Shown here: positions 7,229-16,505 of the stretch, in pieces
How positions within the stretch are numbered: position 1 is the first letter of the stretch
Layout: every line of letters starts with the position of its first letter
Source: Alkalihalobacillus pseudalcaliphilus
GTDB taxonomy: Bacteria > Bacillota > Bacilli > Bacillales > Bacillaceae_D
Assembly (NCBI GenBank): GCA_001038565.1
Contig: LFJO01000005.1
Location: 550,766-614,765, forward strand
Direction of reading: 5' to 3'
Length of the DNA stretch: 64,000 bases
Translations under genes and position numbers: made by a program
The notes under the pieces: model-generated
What the model was told of the DNA's origin: nothing
The model's database searches: none
The model's input: only the letters and a program-made list of their open reading frames with translations

Positions 7229-7900
7229 ATGGAAAAGCATATTTTTTTAGTTGGTGGAGGTCCACCATTCACGCCGAAAATGGCCAAATCCTTTGTTGGT
7301 TTGCTAGGTTTCAATAAACCCCGTGTCGCTATTTTGTGCTTGGACCGAGAAGGTTGGCAAGATTATATGCCGATTTATATGGAAGCGTTTAAGCAATATA
7401 AGAAAGTAGCCTTCGATTTCATTCCTCTACCGACTACGCCTATAAGTGAGGCACTCGTGACGTTGCAGTTATCTTCAGGAATTATCATTGGTGGAGGCGA
7501 TACGAGCTTATACGCAGATTATATCGTGGAAACACCGATTGCGGATGTTATTAAGGAAAAATATGAAGCTAGTACTCCGATTATTGGTTTTTCAGCAGGA
7601 GCATTGATTTCCCCGACTGATTGTTTCATTTCTGCTCGTGATAATGTCTTAAAATTACCCGTGTATCGTGATGGCTTAGGCCTATTAAAAGACGTAGTCA
7701 TAGCAGTTCATTATTCGGAATGGGATGAGGAAGAACATTTAAAAGAAATAATTGAACGCTTCCCGAAACATAAACATTATGGGATCGATGAACAAACATG
7801 CTTGTACTTCCGAAATGAGCAGTTAGTAGATATGGAAGGTCGTGGCGTATTTACTGCAGAAGACGGAGAGCTAGTGAATATTAATCGATCCTTTGTATGA
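7229..7900 (+). CDS. Peptidase S51 / peptidase E-like protein
   Basis: The 223-residue protein has a class I glutamine-amidotransferase-like fold. It opens with HIFLVGGGPPF, has the glycine-rich GGGDTSLYADYIV, and the nucleophile elbow GFSAGALI with Ser122. The S51 family (aspartyl dipeptidase, cyanophycinase) uses this serine; a later histidine in AVHYSEWDEEEH could belong to the active site. The ATG at 7229 follows GTAGAGGTGA; an in-frame start at 7145 would cover the hairpin repeat. A cytoplasmic dipeptidase is likely, but the substrate is not shown. It forms a single-gene unit with its own promoter and terminator. Confidence 0.8.
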   Translation: MEKHIFLVGGGPPFTPKMAKSFVGLLGFNKPRVAILCLDREGWQDYMPIYMEAFKQYKKVAFDFIPLPTTPISEALVTLQLSSGIIIGGGDTSLYADYIVETPIADVIKEKYEASTPIIGFSAGALISPTDCFISARDNVLKLPVYRDGLGLLKDVVIAVHYSEWDEEEHLKEIIERFPKHKHYGIDEQTCLYFRNEQLVDMEGRGVFTAEDGELVNINRSFV

Positions 7901-7914
7901 TTTTTTCTAGAAAC

Positions 7915-7954
7915 AGATTACCTCTAAGATTTAATGATAGAGGTAGTCTTTTTT
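7915..7954 (+). terminator. Terminator after the S51 gene
   Basis: AGATTACCTCTA pairs with TAGAGGTAGTCT around an 11-base loop and runs into six T residues. Confidence 0.88.
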
Positions 7955-8020
7955 GTGCTTATTTTCATCTGATATACTGAAGAGGTTAACATGTCTATTC
8001 ATAAAGGGGGAGGTTTTGGA

Positions 8021-8995
8021 ATGAAAGCAATCGTCATCAATCAATTGGGTGGTCCAGAAGTTATGATATACCAAGAAGTTCCTATGCCAAAGTATGAAGC
8101 AGATGAAGTATTGATTCGCGTATTAAAAACAAGTGTAAACTTTGCTGATGTAAAAAATAGAAGGGGACAGAAATCAAAAGGTAACTTTCCACTTATTTTA
8201 GGCTTAGATTTAGTCGGTGTGATTGAGGAAGTCGGGGAGGAAGTAAAAGATCTTGAGGTAGGGCAACGAGTTATCGCTTTTCCAAAAAGTGGCTCTTATG
8301 CTGAGTATGCAGTGGCTCATGAACTTTTAACGTATCCAATACCTGCAAATATCAGTATGGAGACAGCCGCAGCAAGCCCAATAGTTAGTTTCCTCTCTTA
8401 CCAATTATTACATTCTGTAGGTGGGTTACAACAAGGTGAATCAGTACTTATTCACTCTGGTGCTGGTGGAGTTGGTACAACGGCTATTCGAATGGCTAAA
8501 TATTTGGGAGCCAAGCAAATCTTTGCAACTGTAGGTCATGAGAGTAAAATGGAAAAAGCATTACAAGTAGGGGCAGATGCCGTATTTACATATGATAATT
8601 TCACAGAAAAAATAATTACTAAAACAGAAGGCGAAGGTGTTAACCTAGTGTTAGACTCGGTTGCAGGTAATGTAACGGCTAGGAGTGTTGCTTGTTTGTC
8701 TTTGTACGGTAGACTTGTGCATTTTGGTAATTCAAGTGGGGAGGTTGGGGAAGTTAAAACAAAGGATGTTCATGCAAGTTGTCGGTCGTTCTTAGGTTAT
8801 AGTTTAGGAACGACACGAAAGCATAAGCCAGAGTTATTAAAGAAAATTTCCGGGCATGTCATAAAGCTTTTGCAGTCCAAGGCGATCGAGGTGGAAATTG
8901 GTCATCAATTTTACTTGCAGGAAATGTCGGAAGCACATAAACTTATTGAGGAGAGAAGACACCAAGGAAAAATCATCATTCACGTGAATGATTAG
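8021..8995 (+). CDS. Zinc-independent MDR quinone oxidoreductase
   Basis: A 324-residue medium-chain dehydrogenase/reductase. The N-terminal GroES-like domain contains PKYEADEVLIRVLKTSVNFADVKNRRG and the GLDLVGVIEEVG signature. The Rossmann domain has HSGAGGVGTTAIRMAKYLGA, the glycine-rich NADPH-binding loop. Zinc-ligand cysteines of alcohol dehydrogenases are absent, which fits the QOR (quinone reductase) subfamily reducing quinones or enals. AAAGGGGGAGG lies before the ATG at 8021. The SdpI-like gene begins 15 bp after the stop, so the two may be co-transcribed. Confidence 0.9.
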   Translation: MKAIVINQLGGPEVMIYQEVPMPKYEADEVLIRVLKTSVNFADVKNRRGQKSKGNFPLILGLDLVGVIEEVGEEVKDLEVGQRVIAFPKSGSYAEYAVAHELLTYPIPANISMETAAASPIVSFLSYQLLHSVGGLQQGESVLIHSGAGGVGTTAIRMAKYLGAKQIFATVGHESKMEKALQVGADAVFTYDNFTEKIITKTEGEGVNLVLDSVAGNVTARSVACLSLYGRLVHFGNSSGEVGEVKTKDVHASCRSFLGYSLGTTRKHKPELLKKISGHVIKLLQSKAIEVEIGHQFYLQEMSEAHKLIEERRHQGKIIIHVND

Positions 8996-9010
8996 AGGGT
9001 AGTTGATAGG

Positions 9011-9349
9011 ATGGAAAATGGGTGGGTTGCCTTTTATTGCTTGGTTTTGGGGGCGATTTTTATAGGAGTCGGTTATCCATTGTGGAAAAGAAAGGTAGCA
9101 CCTAATGAGTTATATGGCTTTCGTTTCAAACGAACATTAGAGTCTGAAGAGGTTTGGTATGATGTTAATGAGCATGGAGGTAGGAACTTTTTTTTTTATG
9201 GCACCGCCACTTTTTTAGCGGGAATTGTTGTTTTATTTTTTCCACCTTTATCAGAAGTGTCAATTTTGATCTGGCTGCATGTCCCAATATTTTTGATCTT
9301 GTTCGCTTGCTTACATACATACGTATGTATGAAAAAGGAATACGAATGA
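9011..9349 (+). CDS. SdpI-family small membrane protein
   Basis: A 112-residue protein with three hydrophobic segments (about 6-24, 61-78 and 85-105). PNELYGFRFKRTL, followed by a VWYDVNEHGGR-like stretch, is the motif of the SdpI C-terminal domain family (PF13630). SdpI of B. subtilis gives immunity to the SdpC toxin, but many family members are short and have no known function. No sdpC-like toxin is visible nearby. It follows the oxidoreductase by 15 bp and precedes a strong terminator. Confidence 0.8.
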   Translation: MENGWVAFYCLVLGAIFIGVGYPLWKRKVAPNELYGFRFKRTLESEEVWYDVNEHGGRNFFFYGTATFLAGIVVLFFPPLSEVSILIWLHVPIFLILFACLHTYVCMKKEYE

Positions 9350-9350
9350 G

Positions 9351-9377
9351 GTGCAGATTGAATCTGCATCTTTTTTT
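9351..9377 (+). terminator. Terminator after the SdpI-like gene
   Basis: GTGCAGATT pairs with AATCTGCAT with a one-base turn region and is followed by seven T residues. Confidence 0.88.
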
Positions 9378-9429
9378 CTGTGCGCGTAAAAGCTAGGAGG
9401 GAGAATGTTTTTAACGAAAGGGTTTTAAC

Positions 9430-10344
9430 ATGAATATATATGATTGTGCAATTATTGGTGCGGGACCTGCGGGATTAACGGCTGCCTTACTCTTGGCACG
9501 TGCTAGACGAAGTGTTGCATTATTGGATGACGGTACAAACCGTAACCAAGTGAGTCAGGCTGCTCATGGTTTTATAACGAGAGACGGCTTTGCACCTGCA
9601 GAGATAAGGAAGCTTGCTCTTCAAGAAGTTTTGGCGTTTGATACGGTTGATTTTTATCAAGCGACGATTGTTCACATTGAACGGGAGAGCTGGAACCAGT
9701 TCGGTATTTTTCAATTAATGAGTTCAAAAGAAGAGGTATTTAGAGCGAAAAAAGTCTTACTGGCTGCCGGTGTCCATGAGATTTTTCCGGAAATTCCGTT
9801 CATACGATCTTATTATGGTAAAAGTTTATTTAGTTGCCCTTACTGTGATGGTTGGGAAAATCGCGATAAGCCCCTTGTTATTATTGCTGAAAATCAAAAA
9901 CATGTGCATCATCTAACAAAACTTTTATATCAATGGTCTAAGGATTTACTTGTAACGACAAATGGTCAGCCTATGTCTGATGAAATGGTACAGGAGCTAG
10001 AAGCAAAAGGCATTAAAGTCTGTAATGAGCGTATCCATAGTATTCATGGAGAAAAAGGATATTTGGAAGGTATTGAATTTGAGGGTGGTACGTATATAAA
10101 ACGGGAAGCAGGCTTCATTTCACCGACACTTGTACGACCACAACCTTTTCTCGAACAAATTGGTTGTGGACTCAAAGAAGATGGTAAAGTCAAAACGGAT
10201 GATTTGGGTCGAACATCGATTTATGGCGCGTACAGTGCTGGTGAGTATTCCCATCAAGGACCAACCTCGATAATGATTGCTGCAGCAGAAGGTAACAAAG
10301 CCGCTGGAGCCATCCATTATGATTTAGCTGACGAAAGCTTTTGA
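9430..10344 (+). CDS. Thioredoxin-reductase-like FAD/NAD(P) oxidoreductase
   Basis: The 304-residue flavoprotein begins with the FAD-binding DCAIIGAGPAGLTAALLLARA and ends with GAYSAGEYSHQGPTSIMIAAAEG, the second FAD motif of the class II pyridine nucleotide-disulfide family. The redox pair CPYC (residues 136-139, in SCPYCDGWE) matches the thioredoxin reductase position. The central NAD(P) loop is degenerate: PLVIIAENQKHV replaces the usual GGGDSA. The protein may therefore use another donor or partner, as some TrxR-like paralogues do; that is inference. It stands alone, followed by repeats. Confidence 0.85.
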   Translation: MNIYDCAIIGAGPAGLTAALLLARARRSVALLDDGTNRNQVSQAAHGFITRDGFAPAEIRKLALQEVLAFDTVDFYQATIVHIERESWNQFGIFQLMSSKEEVFRAKKVLLAAGVHEIFPEIPFIRSYYGKSLFSCPYCDGWENRDKPLVIIAENQKHVHHLTKLLYQWSKDLLVTTNGQPMSDEMVQELEAKGIKVCNERIHSIHGEKGYLEGIEFEGGTYIKREAGFISPTLVRPQPFLEQIGCGLKEDGKVKTDDLGRTSIYGAYSAGEYSHQGPTSIMIAAAEGNKAAGAIHYDLADESF

Positions 10345-10387
10345 ATGAAATCATTATGTTGGAAAAAATGGTTAAGGGTTCGAAGTG

Positions 10388-10500
10388 GTCGTAAAAGTGG
10401 GATGAGGACAACATATCGGGAGGAAGAGTCCGTAAGTTGTTGTGAAAGCAGAATGAGGACCACAAAACTGGAGGAAGAGCCCGAATATTGTCGTGAAGGT
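10388..10500. repeat. 51-bp periodic repeat, two and a part units
   Basis: The segment GTCGTAAAAGTGGGATGAGG recurs with period 51 at 10388, 10439 and 10490 (GTTGTGAAAGCAGAATGAGG and GTCGTGAAGG). The pattern AGGAAGAGYCCG-N-linker-GTNGTGAAAG is related to the arrays at 1, 16042 and 49472. A GTCGTGGAAAGCGGTATGAGG copy occurs at about 33598. Confidence 0.75.
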
Positions 10501-10620
10501 TTTTACTTAGTGACACTTCGTTCAATTTGTTTTTGTTCTCATCAGCAGTAACTTTCATATAAAACCCACATTAAGGAGCCGGCACAAACTATCGTCCATA
10601 AGTAACATTCATATAAAAGT
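10501..10620. repeat. Tail modules of the dispersed hairpin element
   Basis: Two truncated tails, AGCAGTAACTTTCATATAAAA (about 10544) and AAGTAACATTCATATAAAA (about 10600), follow a T-rich TTCAATTTGTTTTTGTTCT stretch that is also seen at 3390 and 63640. The hairpin head is missing. The rest of the 10345-10762 gap shows no gene. Confidence 0.65.
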
Positions 10621-10762
10621 CATAGGTACATAATCTTATTTTCAGAAAAATGAATGAATTGAAGACGAAGTGCAGGAGCATCTGTAGTAAAATTATAGAT
10701 GAGTGGAGAAGAAATGATATCGCTACTTTAATGATGGAAGGATTCATGAAGGAGTGAGCGAT

Positions 10763-11614
10763 GTGAACATGAACAAAGTGATGGTTATTGGTGCTGGACA
10801 AATGGGCGGGGGTATTGCTCAAGTTGCAGCAACAGCTGGATTACACGTTTACGTATTTGATCTTAACTTAGAACAAGCACAGCAATCAGTCATAACGATT
10901 GAAAGGTTTTTGGAAAAAGCAGTCGCTAAAAAAAAGATAACGGCTACAGAAAAAGCAGATATTTTATCACGTATTCACATTACTGGGGAACTGTCACGAG
11001 CGAAAGAAGTTGATTTAGTAATCGAAGCGATTGTTGAAAAGCTTGATGTAAAAAGTCAATTATTTCGACAGTTAGATAAAATTTGTCCGCCTCATACAAT
11101 TCTAGCCAGTAATACGTCGTCACTTCCGATTACGGAAATTGCTGCGGCTACAAGTCGTCCCCAAAAAGTGATAGGCATGCATTTTATGAATCCTGTTCCT
11201 ATTATGCGTTTGGTAGAAGTCATTCGTGGTTTAGCAACAAGTGATGAGACGTTCAATACGATTGAACAACTCGCTAAAACGATGAATAAGGTTGCTGTGG
11301 AAGTTAATGATAACCCAGGTTTTGTCTCGAATCGCGTGCTTATGCCCATGATTAATGAGGCGATTTACTGTGTATATGAAGGTGTAGCAACGGTTGAAGC
11401 GGTTGATGACGTGATGAAGCTTGGTATGAATCACCCGATGGGGCCATTAACCTTAGCAGACCATATCGGGTTGGATACGTGCTTATCAATTATGGAGATT
11501 TTACATGAGGGCTTTGCTGACTCTAAATATCGCCCGTGCCCGCTTTTAAGAAAATATGTAAAGGCTGGTTGGGTAGGGAAAAAATCTGGAAGAGGGTTTT
11601 ATACCTATGATTAA
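10763..11614 (+). CDS. mmgB: 3-hydroxybutyryl-CoA dehydrogenase
   Basis: A 283-residue NAD-dependent dehydrogenase that interconverts 3-hydroxyacyl-CoA and acetoacetyl-CoA in beta-oxidation or butyrate-type metabolism. The Rossmann loop [17 protein letters not shown], the catalytic histidine region [29 protein letters not shown] and the [15 protein letters not shown] signature are all present. GTG 10763 has the best spacing from GAAGGAG; GTG 10754 and ATG 10769 are alternatives. The stop overlaps the acyl-CoA dehydrogenase start by 8 bp. In B. subtilis the paired genes mmgB and mmgC act in the mother cell; here no thiolase or citrate synthase accompanies them. Confidence 0.93.
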   Translation: MNMNKVMVIGAGQMGGGIAQVAATAGLHVYVFDLNLEQAQQSVITIERFLEKAVAKKKITATEKADILSRIHITGELSRAKEVDLVIEAIVEKLDVKSQLFRQLDKICPPHTILASNTSSLPITEIAAATSRPQKVIGMHFMNPVPIMRLVEVIRGLATSDETFNTIEQLAKTMNKVAVEVNDNPGFVSNRVLMPMINEAIYCVYEGVATVEAVDDVMKLGMNHPMGPLTLADHIGLDTCLSIMEILHEGFADSKYRPCPLLRKYVKAGWVGKKSGRGFYTYD

Positions 11615-12749
11615 TTGGACAGAGGAGCAGCAATTAATTCGCGAAATGGTACGAGATTTTGCTCAAAATGAAATCCAACCAGCCGTTGAAAAAATGGAAG
11701 AGACAGACCAGTTTCCATCAGAAGTCGTGAAGAAGATGGGCCAATATGGGTTGATGGGTATTCCGATTGAAACGAAATGGGACGGTGCAGGTTCTGATTT
11801 TCTTTCTTATATTATTGCTATTCATGAAATTTCGAAGGTAAGTGCGACGCTTGGTGTCATTTTATCCGTGCACACATCAGTAGGAACTAATCCGATTTTG
11901 TACTACGGTAATGATCTTCAGCGCGAGCACTTTGTTCGTAAGCTTGCAACGGGGGAATATTTAGGGGCATTTGCTTTAACAGAACCGAGCTCGGGCTCGG
12001 ATGCGAGTGCGATGAAAACGACGGCTACTAAAAAAAGAGATTCATATTTTCTCAATGGCAGTAAAGTGTTTATTACGAATGGTGGGGTAGCCGATACGTA
12101 TGTAACTTTTGCAATCACCGATGCAACCAAAGGAAGGAATGGCGGTATTTCTGCTTTTATTGTTGAAAAGGATACACCGGGTTTTAAAGTCGGCAAAAAG
12201 GAACGAAAGCTTGGGTTGCATGGTTCGAATACGACAGAGCTTATTTTTGATCAGGCAGAGGTGCCGTGTGAAAACTTGATTGGTCAGGAAGGTGATGGTT
12301 GGAAAATTGCGATGGGTAACTTGGATGTTGGTCGCATAGGCATTGCTGCTCAAGCACTTGGTATTGCGGAAGCCGCTCTTTCATCAGCTGTTGCTTATTC
12401 TAAATCTAGAAAGCAATTTGGTCAGCCTATTTCTGTGAATCAAGGTGTGTCCTTTAAATTAGCTGATATGGCGACAGAGCTTGAGGCCGCTCGCTTACTG
12501 GTGTATCAAGCCGCCTTATTACGTCAACAAGGGAAAAAAGCTGGGAAATTTGCTTCTATGGCGAAGCGTTATGCGACGGATACAGCGATGAAGTTAGCTA
12601 CGGAAGCTATTCAAATATTTGGTGGTTATGGCTACATGAAAGATTATCCAGTTGAAAGACTCTTCAGGGACGCTAAGGCTACACAAATTTATGAAGGGAC
12701 AAATGAGATTCAAAGGATGATTATAGCCAAACACCTGTTGGAGGATTAG
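11607..12749 (+). CDS. mmgC: Acyl-CoA dehydrogenase
   Basis: A 380-residue FAD enzyme that makes trans-2-enoyl-CoA from acyl-CoA. Family motifs are [18 protein letters not shown] (flavin contact), a VFITNGG strand, the RKQFGQPIS arginine finger, and [34 protein letters not shown], in which the glutamate of YEGTNE is the catalytic base of short-chain enzymes. It overlaps the upstream dehydrogenase by 8 bp, which puts two steps of fatty-acid oxidation in one transcript. Electrons would pass to ETF, whose genes are not in this window. Confidence 0.93.
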   Translation: MINWTEEQQLIREMVRDFAQNEIQPAVEKMEETDQFPSEVVKKMGQYGLMGIPIETKWDGAGSDFLSYIIAIHEISKVSATLGVILSVHTSVGTNPILYYGNDLQREHFVRKLATGEYLGAFALTEPSSGSDASAMKTTATKKRDSYFLNGSKVFITNGGVADTYVTFAITDATKGRNGGISAFIVEKDTPGFKVGKKERKLGLHGSNTTELIFDQAEVPCENLIGQEGDGWKIAMGNLDVGRIGIAAQALGIAEAALSSAVAYSKSRKQFGQPISVNQGVSFKLADMATELEAARLLVYQAALLRQQGKKAGKFASMAKRYATDTAMKLATEAIQIFGGYGYMKDYPVERLFRDAKATQIYEGTNEIQRMIIAKHLLED

Positions 12750-12812
12750 TCGGGATCATTACTGAGTGAGCGTTCAGTCGAGAAACTCATTCAAAAAATA
12801 ATTCTGTAAAGG

Positions 12813-12845
12813 GATACTTAACCATTTGTTTAAGTATCTTTTTTT
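12813..12845 (+). terminator. Terminator of the mmgBC unit
   Basis: GATACTTAA pairs with TTAAGTATC around a short loop, followed by seven T residues. Confidence 0.9.
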
Positions 12846-13003
12846 GCGTAATGTAAATATTATATTTTCTGTACGTCTTTTTGGAATCAATTCAGTAGAC
12901 TTAATTCTAATTGAGACGAGCGTTTCGGGCATATCTCGTCTTGTTTCTGCATATTTTTAGCAAGGATTGACATAGGTTCGGGATTATTAAGGGGGAGGAA
13001 TAT

Positions 13004-13969
13004 TTGAATATACGATCATTACTTACATCCTATCTTCATATGTTACGGCAGCATCCTTTTTTACATGCTTTATCGATTGAACACGGCCCTTTTTTACTGG
13101 ATGTAAAAAAAGGGGAAGAGCCATTTGCTTCTGGTTTAGTAACAGTAGAGGTGAAGTCAGATTTTCTTGAAAAAGACCATTACAGGTATGTCACCGCGGC
13201 GCAGGTCGGTCGTTTGACAAATTTACTTGTGCAAAGTGGGCACAAGCTTGAAGCCGGAAAACAAATTGGAACCTGTCGAATCGATCATTTGCATTTGGAA
13301 CAACCGATTATCACATCATTATCAGGTGAGGTTGTTGAAATTTTAGTTCAAAATGGGCAAATCATTGAATATGGTCAGCCGCTACTGAAGTTACTAGTTA
13401 CATCGACAGAGGGGCAAAGAGAAGCACCTGTTTCTGTCGAAGAGCTGGAGGAGCTTTTGAGTTTATTTAAGGATATAAATCTTGAACAGTTAAAAATTGA
13501 GGCATTGGATCAATCGTTTTATTTGTGCATAGATCGTCAGATAAAAGAAGAATCTACGCTGAAAAGACGGCCAGAGTCTGAATCTAATCAAAAACGTCCT
13601 GAACGTAGAACTGTTCAAATAAGAATGCCAAAATCAGCCGATGTGTATACTAGTGACAAGCTAGGGGGAGTAAGCGAAGGGGGAAAGAATAGGACGCTGA
13701 GTCTGGAGCAAACAAAGCTGTCCCTTTTGGAGATTCAATCTCCGATGGTGGGTACTTTCTATCAAGCCCCCGGCACGGGCGAGCAGCCTTTTGTGACGGT
13801 TGGGCAAAATATTGAAGCTTCTACGGTGGTTGGTATTGTTGAGGCAATGAAACTGTTTAATGAAGTTGAAGCAGGTATTTCAGGTGAGATTTGTGATGTA
13901 TTAGTTGAAAACGGACAATTTGTGAAGCAGCATCAGCCTTTATTTTTAGTGAAGCCGCTCTCTGAATAG
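13004..13969 (+). CDS. Double-domain biotin carboxyl carrier protein
   Basis: A 321-residue protein with two biotinyl-lipoyl-type domains. The C-terminal one (about 245-320) has [11 protein letters not shown] and [16 protein letters not shown], with Lys283 as the biotinylation site. The internal one (about 58-143) has the same fold signature ([12 protein letters not shown]...[26 protein letters not shown]), but its EAMK turn reads [10 protein letters not shown], so it cannot carry biotin. Ordinary AccB has about 160 residues and one domain. The start is a TTG 5 bp after GGGGGAGG. It is followed by an epimerase and an acyl-CoA carboxylase beta subunit, so it is probably the carrier for that carboxylase. 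No biotin carboxylase gene lies nearby. Confidence 0.85.
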   Translation: MNIRSLLTSYLHMLRQHPFLHALSIEHGPFLLDVKKGEEPFASGLVTVEVKSDFLEKDHYRYVTAAQVGRLTNLLVQSGHKLEAGKQIGTCRIDHLHLEQPIITSLSGEVVEILVQNGQIIEYGQPLLKLLVTSTEGQREAPVSVEELEELLSLFKDINLEQLKIEALDQSFYLCIDRQIKEESTLKRRPESESNQKRPERRTVQIRMPKSADVYTSDKLGGVSEGGKNRTLSLEQTKLSLLEIQSPMVGTFYQAPGTGEQPFVTVGQNIEASTVVGIVEAMKLFNEVEAGISGEICDVLVENGQFVKQHQPLFLVKPLSE

Positions 13970-13995
13970 TCAGAAGAGAAAGGAATGGTTAAGTA

Positions 13996-14391
13996 ATGAA
14001 AAGGTTCGATCATGTCGCCATTGCGGTCTCGGACTTAAATGAAGCTATTATGCTTTATCGGGATGTTTTTTCTTTTTCTTATATGGGCACAGAGTTCGTA
14101 TCAGAGCAGCAAGTACGGGTCGCATTTTTTGAGCTAGGTGACTTCAGATTGGAGCTATTAGAAGCGACAAGTGAAGAGAGTCCCATTGCACGTTTTATAA
14201 AAAAGAGGGGCGAGGGTATTCATCACCTTGCTTTTAAAACGGATGAGCTAGCATTAGAAGTCTCTGAATTAAAAAAAGCAGGCGTTCATTTCATTGGTAA
14301 CGGAATAACAAAGGGGGCAGGAGGTAGCAAGGTTCAGTTCGTACATCCAAACGCTACATTTGGTACATTGATTGAGCTATGTGAAGGTTGA
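13996..14391 (+). CDS. mce: Methylmalonyl-CoA epimerase
   Basis: A 131-residue VOC-fold enzyme that interconverts (S)- and (R)-methylmalonyl-CoA. Visible features are the paired beta-alpha-beta modules, the metal ligand in FDHVAIAVSDL, the RLELLEATSEESPIARFI stretch, EGIHHLAFKTDE (second histidine ligand) and GTLIELCE near the end. It lies 26 bp after the carrier gene and 27 bp before the carboxylase subunit, as in the yqjC-yqjD pair of B. subtilis. Together the three genes describe the propionyl-CoA to methylmalonyl-CoA route; the mutase is elsewhere or absent. Confidence 0.92.
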   Translation: MKRFDHVAIAVSDLNEAIMLYRDVFSFSYMGTEFVSEQQVRVAFFELGDFRLELLEATSEESPIARFIKKRGEGIHHLAFKTDELALEVSELKKAGVHFIGNGITKGAGGSKVQFVHPNATFGTLIELCEG

Positions 14392-14418
14392 GTACGGGCC
14401 ACAAGGTGGGGGATGCCG

Positions 14419-15966
14419 ATGCGTGAGGAGCTTAAGGAGTTAAAGAATCGTGTTGAACAAGTCAAGGTTGCTGGCGGTCGTATCAAAAAAGAGACACAAC
14501 ATGCCAGGGGTAAGCTTTTAGCTCGGGAAAGACTGGAGCTTTTATTTGATAAGGACTCATTTGTGGAGACCAATCAATTTATATCACACCGGTCTGAGCA
14601 GTTTAATTTATCGGAGAAGCGGATTGTTGGAGATGGCGTGATTACAGGGTATGGTCGGGTGAGGGGCAGGCGTGTGTTTGCCTTTGCCCACGATTTTACT
14701 GTGTTTGGAGGCACCTTAGGCGAAATGCATGCTTTAAAAATCGCTCAATTAATGGATGCGGCAGTAAAAGCGGATGCTCCTATAATTGGTTTAAATGATT
14801 CTGGGGGTGCCAGAATTCAAGAGGGCGTTCTTGCTCTTGATGGTTATGGTCAGCTTTTTTATCGAAACGCCACCTATTCGGGGGTGATTCCGCAAATTTC
14901 GATGATTTTGGGACCTTGTGCTGGAGGAGCGGTATATTCCCCGGCCTTAACAGATTTTGTTTTTATGGTCGAAGGTATAAGCCAAATGTTTATTACGGGT
15001 CCTAAGGTGATCGAAACCGTAACAGGGGAAACGGTTTCGGCAGAGGAACTTGGCGGTGCACACATGCATGCCTCTAGAAGTGGCTGTGCTCATTTCACTG
15101 CCAAAACGGAGCAAGAGTTATTTGAACAAGTACGACGTTTGTTGTTCTTTCTTCCGGATAATGATGCCGAAAATCATTCTGAACCGCTAGATGACGTGCT
15201 TGATCAATCGGGGGCTTGTGAAGAGTTATTGGAACTTGTGCCAAGTGAATCGACCAAGGTGTACGATGTTCGCCATGTGATTGAAACGTTCGTGGATCAA
15301 CGTGATTTTATGGAAGTGCAGGGCGATTTCGCTCCCAATATTGTGATTGGTTTTGCTAAGCTAGCAGGGGAAAGTGTTGGAATTGTGGCTAATCAGCCTA
15401 AGGTGATGGCCGGTAGCTTAGATTTAGATGCGTCAGATAAGCTCGCTCGTTTTGTTCGTTTTTGTGATGCTTTCCGTATTCCTCTGCTCATTTTAGAAGA
15501 TGTTAGTGGTTTCTTTCCGGGGATTGACCAAGAACATGCTGGCATTATTCGTCATGGGGCCAAGATTTTGTATGCCTTCGCTGAGGCAACGGTACCCAAA
15601 ATTACGATTATTTTGCGTAAAGCATACGGTGGTGCTTATGTAGCCCTTAATTCCAAAGCAATGGGAGCAGACTATGTGTTCGCCTGGCCAAGTGCTGAGA
15701 TTGCTGTGATGGGACCAGAGGCGGCAACATCGATTATATTTGCACACGATATTCAAGAAAGTAGCAACCCAGAGGCTACACGTAAGCAAAAAATCACTGA
15801 ATATAAGCAGCATTTTGCGAATCCCTATGTCGCTGCTGCTTATGGTATGGTCGATGATGTAATTGACCCAAGAGAAACAAGAGCTAAGGTCATAGAGGCC
15901 TTAGGATTACTAAAAAATAAACAAGAAAGCAGACCGATTAGAAAGCATGGCAATATACCACTTTGA
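14419..15966 (+). CDS. Acyl-CoA (propionyl-CoA) carboxylase beta subunit
   Basis: A 515-residue carboxyltransferase of the crotonase superfamily with N- and C-terminal CoA/biotin domains. Motifs include FAHDFTVFGGTLGEMHALKIAQLMDAA, GLNDSGGARIQEGV, a PCAGGAVYSPALTDFVFMV oxyanion segment, and later GIIRHGAKILYAFAEATVPKIT with RKAYGGAYVALNSK. The family includes PccB, YqjD and MmdA. A carboxylase is more likely than a decarboxylase because no membrane decarboxylase beta subunit is present. GGTGGGGG favours ATG 14419 over ATG 14413. It is the last gene of the carrier-epimerase-carboxylase unit. Confidence 0.9.
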   Translation: MREELKELKNRVEQVKVAGGRIKKETQHARGKLLARERLELLFDKDSFVETNQFISHRSEQFNLSEKRIVGDGVITGYGRVRGRRVFAFAHDFTVFGGTLGEMHALKIAQLMDAAVKADAPIIGLNDSGGARIQEGVLALDGYGQLFYRNATYSGVIPQISMILGPCAGGAVYSPALTDFVFMVEGISQMFITGPKVIETVTGETVSAEELGGAHMHASRSGCAHFTAKTEQELFEQVRRLLFFLPDNDAENHSEPLDDVLDQSGACEELLELVPSESTKVYDVRHVIETFVDQRDFMEVQGDFAPNIVIGFAKLAGESVGIVANQPKVMAGSLDLDASDKLARFVRFCDAFRIPLLILEDVSGFFPGIDQEHAGIIRHGAKILYAFAEATVPKITIILRKAYGGAYVALNSKAMGADYVFAWPSAEIAVMGPEAATSIIFAHDIQESSNPEATRKQKITEYKQHFANPYVAAAYGMVDDVIDPRETRAKVIEALGLLKNKQESRPIRKHGNIPL

Positions 15967-16041
15967 CAGACATACGTGTCGAGATGTTAATACTCTTTGT
16001 AGCAAGAGTTGAGGGATAGAGGCATTTTTATGTGCTATAAA

Positions 16042-16180
16042 TGGGAAATACGCGGCAAGTGTGGGAAAAGAGAGTTCAATGCGGAGTAAACGGAAATACG
16101 CGGCAATGAAGCCGGAAAAAGAGTGTTCAATGCCGAGCAAATGGAAGTACGGGGCAATGAGTCGAAGAAAAGAGACCGAG
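16042..16180. repeat. 48/51-bp periodic repeat, about three units
   Basis: Units start with GGAAATACGCGGCAA at 16044 and 16092 and with GGAAGTACGGGGCAA at 16143. Spacings of 48 and 51 bp are both multiples of three. The layout (AAAAGAG-N-CCGAGCAAAYGGAARTACGSGGCAATG) matches the register of the 51-bp units at 1 and 49472. The remainder of the 15967-16232 gap shows no gene. Confidence 0.75.
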
Positions 16181-16232
16181 TGTCTTGTCCATAAACATAC
16201 GTCGCGTCAATGTCCTCCTTAATAGGCAACTT

Positions 16233-16270
16233 AAAAATGCCCCTCATCTAAAAGGAGAGGGGCATTTTTT
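16233..16270. terminator. Bidirectional terminator between the carboxylase and XRE genes
   Basis: AAAAATGCCCCTC pairs with GAGGGGCATTTTTT around an 11-base loop. T runs on both strands allow it to end the carboxylase transcript and the minus-strand XRE operon. Confidence 0.9.
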
Positions 16271-16491
16271 CATTTATTTGTTTCTTCGTCAGGTCGGTAT
16301 TCTAATATATCGCCTGGCTGACAATTGAGTGCTTCACAGATTGCTTCCAAGGTTGAAAATCGTACCGCTTTTGCTTTGCCGGTTTTTAAAATGGACATGT
16401 TTGCCATGGTGATTCCAACTCTTTCAGATAGCTCCGTTACACTCATTTTTCTTTTTGCTAGCATGACATCGACATTTACAATAATGGCCAT
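16270..16491 (-). CDS. XRE-family (YozG-like) transcriptional regulator
   Basis: A 73-residue protein that is little more than one Cro/C1 helix-turn-helix: LAKRKMSVTELSERVGITMANMSILKTGKAKAVRFSTLEAICEALNCQPGDILEY. It lies 14 bp downstream of a DUF2975 gene. This pairing, a small HTH with a DUF2975 membrane protein, is common in Firmicutes, and the two probably work together; the controlled genes are unknown. Confidence 0.88.
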   Translation of the reverse strand: MAIIVNVDVMLAKRKMSVTELSERVGITMANMSILKTGKAKAVRFSTLEAICEALNCQPGDILEYRPDEETNK

Positions 16492-16505
16492 ATTCTCATC
16501 TCACC

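Noticed and set aside
9011-9349. Toxin immunity system based on the SdpI-like protein
   Set aside because: No SdpC-like or other toxin gene is visible, and short SdpI-like proteins are common without toxins.
10345-10551. 68-residue frame following the thioredoxin-reductase-like gene
   Set aside because: It coincides with the 51-bp repeat and shows no start signal or protein-like pattern.
12763-12790. FadR-type operator (ACTGAGTGAGCGTTCAGT) after the acyl-CoA dehydrogenase gene
   Set aside because: Only the outer five bases pair, and it lies between a stop codon and a terminator where an operator would have no clear target.
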